A DNA stretch of 64,000 bases from Tetrapyrgos nigripes (lineage: Eukaryota; Basidiomycota; Agaricomycetes; Agaricales; Campanellaceae): the NCBI GenBank assembly GCA_013368315.1, contig JAACJM010000125.1, forward strand, positions 1 through 64,000. Reading direction: 5' to 3'. Shown piece by piece: positions 10,773 to 20,522 of the stretch. A program made the translations under genes and the position numbers. The first letter of the stretch is position 1. The number at the start of each line of letters is the position of its first letter. The notes under the pieces are model-generated. The model searched no databases. It had not been told where the DNA came from and was given only the letters and a program-made list of their open reading frames with translations.

Positions 10773-12290
10773 ACCAAGAACACAACCTGAAGCTTTGTGT
10801 ACCCTTCATTCACTCTGCTCTGATCATACAAAGAAGTGACTAACATGTTACTGTCCAGGCCTTGGTCTTCCTCCGTGAATTCATCCTGGGCAACAATAAA
10901 ACTGGCCTTGTCCAAGATTCTGGCAATGTCATGAGTGGGGAAGTTGCTTCTCTCAGTGCAGACATCTTCCCTGGGATTAACTCCATATTGTACAGTACTG
11001 GTCCTCAAGCGACAACACCAGTGAGACATGGGCTTTGTGGAGTAGTTTCTTGGCTACTGCTACTAATGCATTACCACCTTTCTCTGACAATAGTGGGAAT
11101 GGTGGTAACAATAGAGGAGACACCAACAGAGGCCATATACTGCATGCCAGCATGGAATTGAGTGCCATGCCAGGAGTTTCCTTGAGTTGGGGAATGGTGT
11201 GGGCCAGGTAGAACAGGGGGATCATGACGAAGATTGTGTTGTGCAGATTATACCTATGTATGTGTCTACATTGTATATATGAATATGGATCTGAGCAGGA
11301 TATACATGTGTCTCTAGAGTCACTTGTGTCATGAATCCCTTCATGCCTTCACTTCTAGACCCTGTTCTTTGTTCTCCTTCCATCATTCTTCTCCCTTCCA
11401 TCATTCTTCGCTTCTTTGGTTCTAGATCATGTTCCTTGTACCTATGGCTTCCATCTTCTTTGATGCATCATTTCTCTGATTGACAGATCATATCTGTACC
11501 TGTTACACATATTGACATCACTTAGATACCTGATTATCATTCCTTGATTGTTTCCATCATTACCTGCTGATCTAATCTTGTTCTCCTTCGCACTTTTGTA
11601 TATATACTCCACTGTAGTTCCTCAGTCTGTCCACTTCTGTCCCTCTGATCCATACTGCTCAGCATTGTCCTCAGTACTATGTAGACTCTGGCCCAGTACT
11701 GGCTTACTCATCTATACCATCTATTTGCCTTATTGCTTTGTCTTTGGTTCCTGTGTGGTGGCCTGAGAGGCATCCAGTCCCTATCTGAACCTGTTCTTGA
11801 CAACTTGTGTCCAGTTGCATTCATTGGACCAAAAGCTCCTGTACCCTATGGAAAGCCTACTGACCTCCACTCTTGTCCCAGAGACATCATTCACTCCCTT
11901 CTTGATCAGGGTTCTCAGATCACTGTCTATCACAGTCTTTAATGGCACAACCCAGTGGAGGAGTTTCTTCAAGTGATTTTGGGGCTATGTCTTTTTGAAG
12001 TACTTCTTGACGGCCAACGAGTAATCCAGACTACTCCAGTTGAGACTGTACAAATGGTCTAATATGGGCCATAGGATGGAGAGCATTGTGAGAGGTTTGG
12101 CTTTTGTCGAGTAATTCTTGGGCCAGAAATCTTCAGCCATGAGTTTTATGCATTCACACGTAGTCTCATCAGTCCATCTCATCTCCAGGAAACATTTATC
12201 CTTTTGGCAACAAATCTTTTCCTGTTCTATGGTGGCATGAAGCCATACCTTCATGTCGTCAGCTGCTCCCCACAAAGAAGACAATTCCAC
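10766..12290 (-). pseudogene. Decayed minus-strand frames inside the 7-kb element
   Basis: Four protein-like minus-strand stretches lie in different frames: about 11985-12290, 11781-11972, 10977-11225 and 10766-11029. The first has a stretch MRWTDETTCECIKLMAEDFW and a basic end; the last has DIARILDKASFIVAQDEF. Together they suggest a once-longer gene read right to left, broken by stops and frame changes. I do not recognise the family and see no DDE/RNase H motif. Being inside the terminal repeats, a transposon-encoded protein is the natural guess, but nothing in the residues proves it. Confidence 0.4.
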
Positions 12291-12431
12291 TGGAGTAGCC
12301 TAGGGCTATGACTTGAGCAGGATGCCAGAACAAACCAAACTGGATAAAGCTGAGTCCTAGACAACATGCATAACTACTGTATATAGCTCGGGAAACTCTG
12401 CCTGAATACTGGAGTAGGGATGCCGATATCA

Positions 12432-12783
12432 CTACTTCACCGTTGCCCATTGTTGTTTCTTCTGGTCTATCTCTGCCCTGAATGTGTTCAATTCATTTCT
12501 CATTGACACTGTCTGCTCTTTAGCACCTTGTAACTCCTGCTGTAGTTCCATCACTTGGGATTGAAACTGTTCTGTCCTCTTCTGGAACTGCGCTCATTCT
12601 CCTCCATTGCAGCCAGGCAAGAATCGGCAAGATGTCTAAAGTCTTCTCTTTCCTGGTGAGTTTCTGTGTGCCAGGATTTCTCGTTTTTGAGCTAAGTCGT
12701 CAACCTCTTGATCTCTTCCAGATGAGAATCAGCGAGACACCTAAGATCATCCCTTTCCTGATGGGTCTCCACGTGCTGGGATT
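12432..12783 (-). pseudogene. Coiled-coil repeat protein fragment, broken
   Basis: Reading the minus strand, two ~34-residue repeats share THQER(D/E)D(L/F)R.LADS.L. They are followed by a heptad-rich, Gln/Glu-rich stretch (QFQSQVMELQQELQ, then NELNTFRAEIDQKKQQ) ending at a TAG at 12432-12434. At least one in-frame stop (after EEIKRLTT) and one single-base frameshift (near the residues MEENER) interrupt it. It is predicted to be a coiled coil. It lies upstream, on the minus strand, of the other decayed frames and may be the 5' part of the same dead gene. Confidence 0.5.
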
Positions 12784-12785
12784 TC

Positions 12786-12925
12786 TAGTGAAAAGCAGGG
12801 GTTCAGGGGGTCATGGGAGGTCGTGGGTAGGGGTCTTGCAGGTAGGGGTATGGGTCTGGATTTCAAAACCTGTGCTGACCCATACCCGTAGAGCAGACCC
12901 ACCATACCCACCATCCAGAATATTT
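12786..12925. repeat. Dispersed GGGTATGGGT / ACCCATACCC repeat, copy 1
   Basis: Related to 46302-46440: both have a stretch GGGTC(T/C)GATTT..AAACC, then CCC(A/G)TACCCGTA, then CAGACC..CCATACCC, giving an internally palindromic layout. It is probably an old dispersed element. Confidence 0.55.
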
Positions 12926-13139
12926 TAGCAGTAGTTAGGATACATTTCATTAATAAATTTGAATGACGCATTAACTGTGGCTGAACACTTGTGCACTGAA
13001 CAATCACTTCATCTTATCAATAAAAAATAATATTTCAGGGTAAGTATGTAGCACCAACTAAATATATACTGTTTCTTTTTGACTGTAAGTTCAGAGGGGT
13101 CAGACCATTAAATTTTGGGTCAGGTTCAAGCGTAGATCT

Positions 13140-13450
13140 CTTCACAATACCTTCATGATACCTTCACAAAACCTTTGCAACACCTTCACCACACCTTCAC
13201 CACACCTTCACCACACCTTCACCACACCTTCCCAACACCTTCCCGATACCTTCACAACACCTTCACACTACCTCCACGACATTTTCATGACCCCTTCACC
13301 ATGTCACCCCTTCACCACACCTTCACGACGTCTTCACAACACCTTTCCGATACCTTCCTGACACCTTCATCACACCTTCACAAAACCTTCATGACATCTT
13401 CATGACACCTTTGCGACCCCTTCACGACACCTTTGGGACACCTTCACCAC
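13140..13450 (+). repeat. Minisatellite at inner edge of right terminal repeat
   Basis: CACCTTCAC-type units, complementary to those beside the left terminal repeat, so the inverted symmetry of the element extends into the minisatellites. Confidence 0.85.
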
Positions 13451-14532
13451 AATGATATTCTTCACAAGCTCACAGCACCGTCACACCACCTCCCTGCATT
13501 TTGTATACCTTTTGTACACCTTCACTATCTTCAAAAAATTTGACTTGTGATTCCATAAATCTACAGTAAGACTTGCACTCTTACACTATCATTTTATGAA
13601 CTCCTGTCTCTATATATATCTTATGTAAGTCTATATGATTTACCCAAGATTTATGGAATACTTGCTATTCAATAAATTTAAAATAATTCCCCTTGACTTA
13701 CAGGGGTCATACTTTAACTCTTTCAGCATATCCAGGATACTATATGTATTCCATCTTGGTGTAAGACTTTTCTGTGAACTTATGACATTCTATGGAAATA
13801 TTTTGGATTCCATAAAGCTTCCATAATACACCTGATTTTATTGATCCATTTCTGTTACCATTTTGTCACTCAGTAAATCTATGATAAATACAATGACAAT
13901 TTCTTGTGATTTAATATAGCTTTTAATCTCATAAATCTTCTGTAAAACTGGCCAGTCTTACTATATGACATACTGTGACCATGTGTCACATCAAGATATC
14001 TCTGTATATCTTAATGGTATTATGCTATGTCTTACTGTGACAGAATGTCACATTGAAAAATCCTAGTAATACAACTTGATTTACAGAATCCTTATGGAGC
14101 TGTTGTGAAGTTTTTGCTTTTCTGTAATACTTCTGTAATACTTCTGTAATACACAGAGATATACAATTGATTGGCACTAAGTAAGTCTTTAGTAATGTCA
14201 TAGTATGACAGTGTATTTACAGTATTTCATTTGTGTAAGTCTTCTATAAATCCAGGCTGTATTACTCTATGACATACTGTGACTCTGTGTCACAACAAAA
14301 TGTTTCTGTATTTCTCAATGGTATTGTAGTATGTATTACTGTGACAGAATCTCACATAGAAAGACCCCAGTAATACACCCTGACTTACAGAAACCTTATG
14401 GAATTGCTGTGAAATTTTGGCTTTAACATAATACTTCCATAATACATGGGGATTTACAAACTGATTGGCACTGAGTAAGTCTTCAGTAATATCACAGTAT
14501 GACGATGTATTTACGGGTATTTGCACCCAGTG
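13441..14532 (-). repeat. Right terminal inverted repeat
   Basis: Inverted copy of 7515-8555 with small indels (for example an extra ACTTCTGTAAT unit near 14130 and about 18 extra bases near 13482). It ends in GGTATTTGCACCCAGTG followed by TTA. Confidence 0.85.
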
Positions 14533-14679
14533 TTAATATACATTTTTCTTCAAGCACCTGTGTATCCATCAATGAAAATGTTTTCTTTGTCAGCAAATTA
14601 AAAATACATGTCAACTACTATTACTACAAATGTTACTCATATTATTATTACTTGAAAAGTAAATGTTGTACAGCGAGAG

Positions 14680-15290
14680 ACTTTCGACTAAGTTGAAAGC
14701 AACTGTGTCCGCTCTAATGGACAGCGTGGAACTTCTGACAAGTGACTGTCGCGTGCGCGCGAAAGTTTAACTCCACATACGCCGAAAATACAAAAATATC
14801 GGCTCGGCAGAAAGGTGTACAGAAACACATTTTTGTACAGAAACATCTTATATCAGTACAGTAATGTCATCTATCCGTCGAGCGGATATTTTTGTCTTTT
14901 CGGCGTGACACTCTCCGACTCAGTCGAAGAGTGATGTAGACACTTTCTGTAGATATGGACACAGTGTAGAACTTTCGACCAAGTCGAAAGGGACTGTGTC
15001 CAGAACACAGCGTGAGACTTTCAACTTGGTCGAAAGTGACTGTTGTGTACGATATGGACACAGCGTGGGACTTTCGACCAAGTCGAAAGGGACTGTGTCT
15101 GTAATACAGTGTGGGCCTTCGACTTGGTCGAAAGTGACCGTTATGTCTGATATAGACACAGCGTGGGACTTTTGACCGAGTTGAAAGGGACTGTGTCTGG
15201 AATACAGTGTGGGGCTTTCGACTTGGTCGAAAGTGACCGTTGTGTCCGATATGACACAGCGTGGGACTTTCGACCGAGTCGGAGAGTGTG
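14680..15290. repeat. Alternating-orientation hairpin array, 98-bp period
   Basis: Palindromes CTTTCGACCAAGTCGAAAG (14972, 15071, 15169, 15267; period 98-99) alternate with the opposite orientation CTTTCGACTTGGTCGAAAG (15017, 15116, 15215). Spacers contain GACTGTGTC and ACACAGCGTGGGA words, which are also mutually inverted. In the 15169 copy both arms carry a C-to-T change (TTTTGAC..GTTGAAA), and the copy at about 14690 shows one such change, so base pairing survives as G-T wobbles. The frames translating to FDQVES or FRLGRK units are by-products. Confidence 0.8.
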
Positions 15291-15304
15291 AAATCTTTGT
15301 TTTT

Positions 15305-15435
15305 TCTTATTCTGCAAATTAAAAATACTTCCTGTTGTCTAATCCATTTGCTCGATAAATAAGAAATGTCCAGATTGATTAGCAGAGCTTATTGGTATAA
15401 AAAAATTTGCCACTTTATGCGTAACAATTTTCTCT
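15305..15435. repeat. AT-rich leader repeat, copy 1 (partner 17155-17285)
   Basis: GCAAATTAAAAATACTTCC, the following ATAAA(T/C)AAGAA word and a TTTATGC.TAA word recur in the same order at 17155-17285. In both places the leader precedes a hairpin array. Confidence 0.6.
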
Positions 15436-15479
15436 ATTCACAAAATTCTGCATCTGTTGTGCGCCACAATGTCCCACAA

Positions 15480-15770
15480 TGCCCGTCGACTTGGTCGACA
15501 ATTGGTCAGTGCACATATTATGTGCCCACTCCAACCGTTGACTTGGTCGACAATTTGTGAGTGTGCACATATCATGTGTGCATACCAACTGTCGACCAAG
15601 TCGACACTTGGAGATAACTGTAGTAGTAAGTAGTAAGTAATAGTAGTAATAGTAATAATAAACATAATTTGTGCACTGGCGACCAAGTCGACATATTATG
15701 TACACAGTCACCAAACGTCGACTTGGTCGACAATTGGTGACCGACTCGACTTGCGCGTCATACTAGCGCG
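15480..15770. repeat. GTCGAC-type hairpin cluster
   Basis: Four to five palindromes with core GTCGACTTGGTCGAC or its complement, separated by a CAATTGGT(C/G)A..GTGCACA spacer. An irregular TAG/TAA microsatellite (15612-15662) lies inside. The arms differ from the 98-bp array (GTCGAC in place of TTCGAC..GTCGAA), but again both arms change together. Confidence 0.75.
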
Positions 15771-15774
15771 TGAC

Positions 15775-17000
15775 TTTACCTTCTTCTTCACCAACCACCA
15801 CCACCCCAAACACCCGCACTCTCCCTCTTCCTCCTACCCCATCTAGCACATTCAACTTTGTGTTGAATGTGCAGTACATTTGAATATGTTTCAATGTACT
15901 GGGGTAGAAGCATTTCAAACTTATGAGTTTGAAATGACAGCACTTTTCTTTTCTCGATATCCCGGTCATTTCTAGACCGTTTTCCTTCAACCCGGATTCG
16001 TTTCCAGCACTATTAAACCTTCCGAACACCATGGCGAAGGTTTCGAATGCATAGGACACGATTCGCGCACGATATGGCAGGAATAACGTTTTTGAGTATG
16101 GTAAACTGGGCATAACTTTAGAACGAAGCATCAGTGAGTTTTACTTTTTATATATTCGTATTTTCCTTCCTCAGAAGATCCTGGAACACCCCACGTTTGT
16201 GTATTTTCATCAAGATTTCGTCGACCTACCTCCACCTCACCTCCACACCTTCTTCCACCTCTATCACCTTCAATTCTTCTCCCAACCCCCTACCTGACCG
16301 CAATCCCCCGTTTTCCGACCCTCCGAATTTGATGGAACCACTCCTAAGGCCTCCCGACCTTTTCTTCTCCCAATAACCCCACCCCCATCCCCTCCTCCCT
16401 TTCAGGTCCACCTCTCCACTCCTTCCTCTGCAAAAATCATCGTCCCGGACTCGTTTCCAGGGTTTCTGAACCGTCCGAATCGAATGATACACTTTTTGGG
16501 CGCGTCCGAACTTGCCCGCATGCGATATGAAGACTTTTCGCTTTTTGGGTATCTTAGGATACCCATAACTTTTGAACAGGACGTCGGTGCGTTATAATTT
16601 TTATATCCCCTTCATCCTCTCATCGAATCGATTCTGTAGCACCCCCCATTTATGTATCTTCTTGAAGATTTCGTTGACTTCCCTCCACCTGACCTCCCGA
16701 CCTTCTTCCACCTCCACCTCCTTCAGACCTTTTCCCAACCTCCTACCTGACCTCACGCCCCCTTTTTCTGACCCTCCGAACTCGATGGAACCACTCCCAA
16801 AGCCTCCCGAAGCTTCCTTCTTTTCATATGACCACCCTTCCTCCTTCCCCTTCTCCCCATCAATCCTTGTCGATCCCTGGCTTAAACTCCAACCCCCCGA
16901 ACCGGTTTCTGGGTCTTCAGACCCCCTGAGTATGATGGAGACTTTCGCGAAGGCGTCCGACACCGTTTGCGTTGGATATGCGCAATTTTATAGGTTCTAG
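15775..17000 (+). repeat. ~450-bp satellite, second forward block
   Basis: CCCGGA(C/T)TCG(A/T)TTCCAG boxes near 15996 and 16445, and a diverged one near 16900, give a ~450-bp period. All the other boxes described at 5560-7440 follow in the same order. Frames of up to 142 codons on both strands are repeat by-products. Confidence 0.75.
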
Positions 17001-17154
17001 TAGCTTTAGTACTTAATAGATAGTCAGTATGTACTGCGTTGATTTTTAAATGTGGTCCATTAAATGTAGACAGCCAAAATATAGTAATAGACCACTTCAA
17101 TACATTATCATAATGTTCGAAACAAAATTTGGCAGCAAGTCTAAGTTTTGCCCT

Positions 17155-17545
17155 TCTTTGGGAAATTAAAAATACTTCCAGTGGTCTGAGTGATTGGTTC
17201 TATAAACAAGAAGTGTACTCATTCATTATTAGTATCCATCTGTATAAAAATGTTTGGTAGTTTATGCATAAAAAATTAATATACATGTATTTCACTGAGT
17301 GTCAGTCCCAAGCTTTCGACCCGGTCGAAAGTCTCACGCTGACTGAGGACAAGTCCACATTCTCCGACTTGGTCGAAGAATTTTGGATAACACCATGCGC
17401 ACACCAACCGTCGATTTGGTCGACAATTGGTGAAACTCCAAACATCATGTGCGCAAACCAAACGTCGACTTGGTGGTGATGCACAAATTATGTGCGCACA
17501 CCAACGGTCGACTTGGTCGACAATTGGTGACTGCGCACTTAATAA
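17155..17545. repeat. Leader copy 2 plus third hairpin cluster
   Basis: The leader (17155-17285) is followed by CTTTCGACCCGGTCGAAAG (about 17313-17331), then by CCGACTTGGTCGAAG and two or three GTCGA(C/T)TTGGTCGAC copies with the CAATTGGTGA spacer. No gene supported. Confidence 0.65.
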
Positions 17546-17734
17546 ATCTCAGCCACCCAACAAAAAAAAATCGTATCTCCGTCAATTCTTCACCGTTTGC
17601 CAAAATTATTAGAGCGTTGGAAAGCCCTTACTCAGCACTACAAACCCGCATTTCTACACCGATAATATATGACAGTCCCTCGGTGCACAACACAGCATTA
17701 TATGTATATTTATGTTCATAGTACTGCTGGCCAA

Positions 17735-18058
17735 TCTTCCACCCACTGCTGCCCACTTCTCCATCCAATCCTGCCCAATCCTCCAGCCCATCCTGCCCGA
17801 CCTGCCCACCAATCCTGCCCAACCCTGTCACCAACCCTGCCTCCAACCCGGCCCAACCCTGCCCCTGACCCTGCCCAACCCTGGGCTAAAACCCTAGTCC
17901 AACCCTGGAAACCCCCTAGTAAACCTGCTCTCAACCCTGGCTCCCAACCCTGGGGTGGCCCAGCCCTGCTCTCAACCTTCTCCCCAACCCTGCCCCCAAC
18001 CCTGCTCTCAACCCTGGACTAAAACCCTACCCAACCCTGGGACCCCCCTAGTAACCCT
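17735..18058 (+). repeat. CCAACCCTG minisatellite
   Basis: About thirty degenerate 9-12-bp units of CCAACCCTGCC with two interspersed copies of a longer motif (GG.CTAAAACCCTA.(T)CC and CCCCCTAGTAA). The array ends exactly where the gene fragment at 18058 begins. Pro-rich frames are by-products. Confidence 0.85.
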
Positions 18059-18227
18059 ACATGGCTATCCTGAGGAAGGTAAGGAGGCGTTGAGGAGGAG
18101 GATGTTGGAGATGTTGAATGAGCATGACACTCAAAGACGGTTGGGATGGCATATTTCAGACGACAATGACCTGCAGTTTTGGGACTATGGCATTTCCGAA
18201 GAGGTTTGGAACGCATTGGGAGAATAG
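18058..18227 (+). pseudogene. 3' fragment of an A-family gene
   Basis: The translation is closely similar to the last ~55 residues of the gene at 20800-21476 (shared HGYPEEGK.ALR, MLNEH..QRRLGW and DYGISE.VWNALG), ending in TAG at the same place. Everything upstream is missing: the fragment starts abruptly at the end of the CCAACCCTG array. Similarity to the 3' flank of the intact gene continues to about 18275, where a MITE interrupts it, and resumes near 18536-18650. Confidence 0.85.
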
Positions 18228-18276
18228 ATACGTGTCTTACGCAGAACGCTTCAAGCCCGTGCTCATTGTTGTTGTA

Positions 18277-18533
18277 CTGTATAATTTCGACCATAGGTTC
18301 ATGGGGGTCCGGGCGTTACGTCTTCGACTAGGTTCAAAGACCTGAGTTATGCGTTATGTGTTGCACGTATGGTACTGGCAGGCCGTAGGCCGGCCGCCGT
18401 CGGCAATTTTATAAGCTACAAAAACGTCACGGATGTCGTTCATCCGCCTTTGTTACGCGTTACGAAGATAAAAGTTGGCCTAGTTCAGAGGGCCATGTTA
18501 CCGTTACGTGAACTTATGGTCGAAATTATACAG
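18277..18533. mobile_element. 257-bp Tc1/mariner-type MITE
   Basis: Inverted ends CTGTATAATTTCGACCATA (19 perfect bp, then one mismatch and GTTCA) with TA at 18275-18276 and 18534-18535. The paralogous flank downstream of the A1 gene (about 21520-21530) has a single TA and no insert, so this is an insertion with a TA target duplication. No coding capacity. TA duplication is the known signature of Tc1/mariner elements. Confidence 0.8.
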
Positions 18534-18636
18534 TAGTCGACCAGCATTGGAAAATCTCACATTCCCTTACTCGTACTGTTACCCTATTATGGACTGCTAT
18601 TCTTCTTGAGAGTAATTATGAACAGAAAAGTAAGTA

Positions 18637-19125
18637 ATGGGTTCTACAGTGTGTACCGAGCGAAGTGAGCATGGAGCATGTAAATCATGCCCAATAACGT
18701 TTATGAAGAGAAGTAAACCGGCCCAGCACTGTGCACTATTCTTTCTTTCGTCTTCTAGATTCTTTTTTTCCTTCTTCTTTCCCATATCTTACTCATATCA
18801 CTGCCAATATGAACAACAAAATTGCGTAAGTTATGAGCGGAAAGCGCTTAGGGATGTGGGACGGTTTAACGCGGGAACGGTGACGATGAGTACCTTAAGT
18901 AATAAGAGAATAATATTGGCAGCTAGGAACGTGCAGGACATGGTTGACCTTAAATTAAGTGATGCTCAGCCACCAGCGGACAGGCACGACTGCAAACTAG
19001 GATCCGGAGGTGCAAATGGAGAATTCCGGGTAAAGAGGAAGAAAAGTAATCCTGTCATTCTGATAAAGGTATACAAGTACAGAAGGCGAGGTGAATCCGG
19101 TAATACTGGCCGGGCGCAAGCTTGA
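18637..19125 (+). CDS. Hypothetical open frame, 162 codons
   Basis: An open frame with no recognised family, containing a Phe/Ser-rich hydrophobic stretch around residues 30-52 and a Lys/Arg-rich C-terminus. The first part overlaps sequence similar to the 3' flank of the A1 gene, so at least the N-terminus is probably non-coding. The frame could be fortuitous. Confidence 0.2.
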   Translation: MGSTVCTERSEHGACKSCPITFMKRSKPAQHCALFFLSSSRFFFSFFFPISYSYHCQYEQQNCVSYERKALRDVGRFNAGTVTMSTLSNKRIILAARNVQDMVDLKLSDAQPPADRHDCKLGSGGANGEFRVKRKKSNPVILIKVYKYRRRGESGNTGRAQA

Positions 19126-19257
19126 GCACTGGTCAAACGAGCGGGCTAGAGCTACGAATTGTCAATAATAACTTAGTTCATTTGAAATTAACTTGAAACG
19201 GAGCATAACTTCAGAAAAGTTGGTATCGACTCATAATCCTACATACACGTGTCCGTG

Positions 19258-20522
19258 TTAATTACCTTTGTTTGACTGCCTCTTCAATTGCTCGCTGGAG
19301 CTTTCCTCCTCCCGAAAGATTGACTCTGTCTTTTGAGCCAAAGTTCTGGCTTTCCGACCAGCCTTTTTTTTCACTTGCCGAGATGTTCCAGGAGTATACT
19401 CAGGTGAAGGTGGTGCAGACTTTGGAAGCGTCTTGTTGGGATCCTGATGTTTTATGGGAGACTCATACAGTGGTCCAGCATCCACAGGACGAGGGTCTCG
19501 TTTTAGAGCATTTTCTGTGGCCTCACTCACGGTATACATTTCTTCAAAGGCTTCGCGGAAAGCAGGAATCTGCTCTCTCAAAGGTCAGAATTCTGCATAC
19601 TAATCATCAGAGTATGTGTGCGTACTGGAGCCTTCTTGATGTCTCTCACAAATGAACCCGGTTTATAGGGAAAGAGTGGATTTGCAGGTAGATCAATTCC
19701 CTCGGGAAGAGCAAGCCGCATCGCCTCGGTGAATTCCTGGCTGAAACAGAGGGGCTCTGTCAGCACTCTAGCATTTTCATTCGTCGCAAAGATAGATTCA
19801 TTGGCAAATAGGATTTCGGGAAGGCAACCCTTCGGAAGAAGCTTGGTGACATCAAAGTCGCCTGCTGTAATTGTAAAACCCTTTTCCAGGTCCAAAGGAA
19901 CATGTTTCAGATTGGCAGGGCGATTAACTTTGAATAGTGAGAATCTTGCACCAACGACGAGGAAAAGAAAGACTCGCGGGGCGTCCTTCTCCGGGAAGGC
20001 ATTCAAAGCACAGAATGCTTGCCATAGGATTTGTGATTTATTGGCCTCGAATTTTATATCATGGCAAGCTGCAGCTGCGTCACTGAGGAAAGGAAAAGGT
20101 TTGGCGTTGTGATCTATTTAGACCGAGGGTCAAAAAGAATTAGAGGTAATGCGTGAACCAAATATTCTCGTGAGGTACAACATACCATCATGAAAAGCTC
20201 TTTTCGCCTCAAAAAACGGACCAGGTTTCTTGAGCCCCTTATCAGCTCCGGAGAAGAGGAGAGATTCATCGGGAGTAGTGTTTAGGAATTGTTTCGCTGT
20301 GGCCTTCGGAGGTAGGTTGTGAGGGATCAGTGTGTGCTGGGTCTGCACCAGGAGGACACCAGCATCATCATTGGTATCTGCCAAATCGGTAGTGGCAAAG
20401 AGGATGTGGTTGAGCATTGTGTAAATCCTGTTCTCCCAGTGTGGTTCAGCCTCTGCCAGCTTGTATGACTCGTGGATACGCAAACGATGCCGGCGAATCA
20501 GTGATACATTCTGATCGTTCAT
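19258..20522 (-). CDS. B1: orphan-family protein, three exons, ~378 aa
   Basis: Model: exons 20522-20186, 20113-19626 and 19569-19258; introns of 72 and 56 bp with GTATGT and GTACGC donors. Lengths sum to an exact multiple of three. The second exon encodes a conserved core: FEANKSQILWQAFCALNAF, then a beta-like VFLFLVVGARFSLFKV, then PLDL..GFTITAGDFDVTKLL, then LPEGIDLP. The C-terminus is helical then Pro/Lys-rich (SPIKHQDPNKTLP, QVKKKAGRKAR, possibly a nuclear-localising stretch). A paralogue lies at 35703-37015, and the C genes at 43420-44817 and 58848-60089 share the core pattern. It is divergent from A1 with 277 bp between start codons. Function unknown; the Glu-helix/Gln-helix/beta order loosely recalls PD-(D/E)XK-like folds, which is inference. 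Confidence 0.8.

Larger units (their letters stand above)
7515..14532. mobile_element. 7.0-kb DNA transposon with ~1-kb terminal inverted repeats
   Basis: The ends are CACTGGGTGCAAATAC at 7515 and its complement ending at 14532, immediately flanked by TTA at 7512-7514 and 14533-14535, which reads as a 3-bp target duplication. The outer kilobase is repeated in inverted orientation at both ends; 78-codon translations of the outermost part differ at one residue. The interior holds minisatellites, a nested insertion and decayed minus-strand frames; no intact transposase is seen. CACTA-group (CMC/EnSpm) elements are known for CACTA/CACTG ends and 2-3-bp duplications, so this is the best fit. Inverted repeats this long are unusual for that group, so the assignment is tentative. 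It sits between a 450-bp satellite block and a hairpin array. Confidence 0.75.

Noticed and set aside
10766..12290. Assigning the decayed frames to a named transposase (CACTA, KDZ or Plavaka type)
   Set aside because: No catalytic motif could be seen; only termini and duplication size support a superfamily, so the protein is left unnamed.
14680..15290. Regular hairpin repeats resembling a CRISPR array
   Set aside because: Spacers are themselves repeated and inverted, orientation alternates, spacing is ~49/98 bp, and the surrounding genes are eukaryotic with introns. No cas genes.
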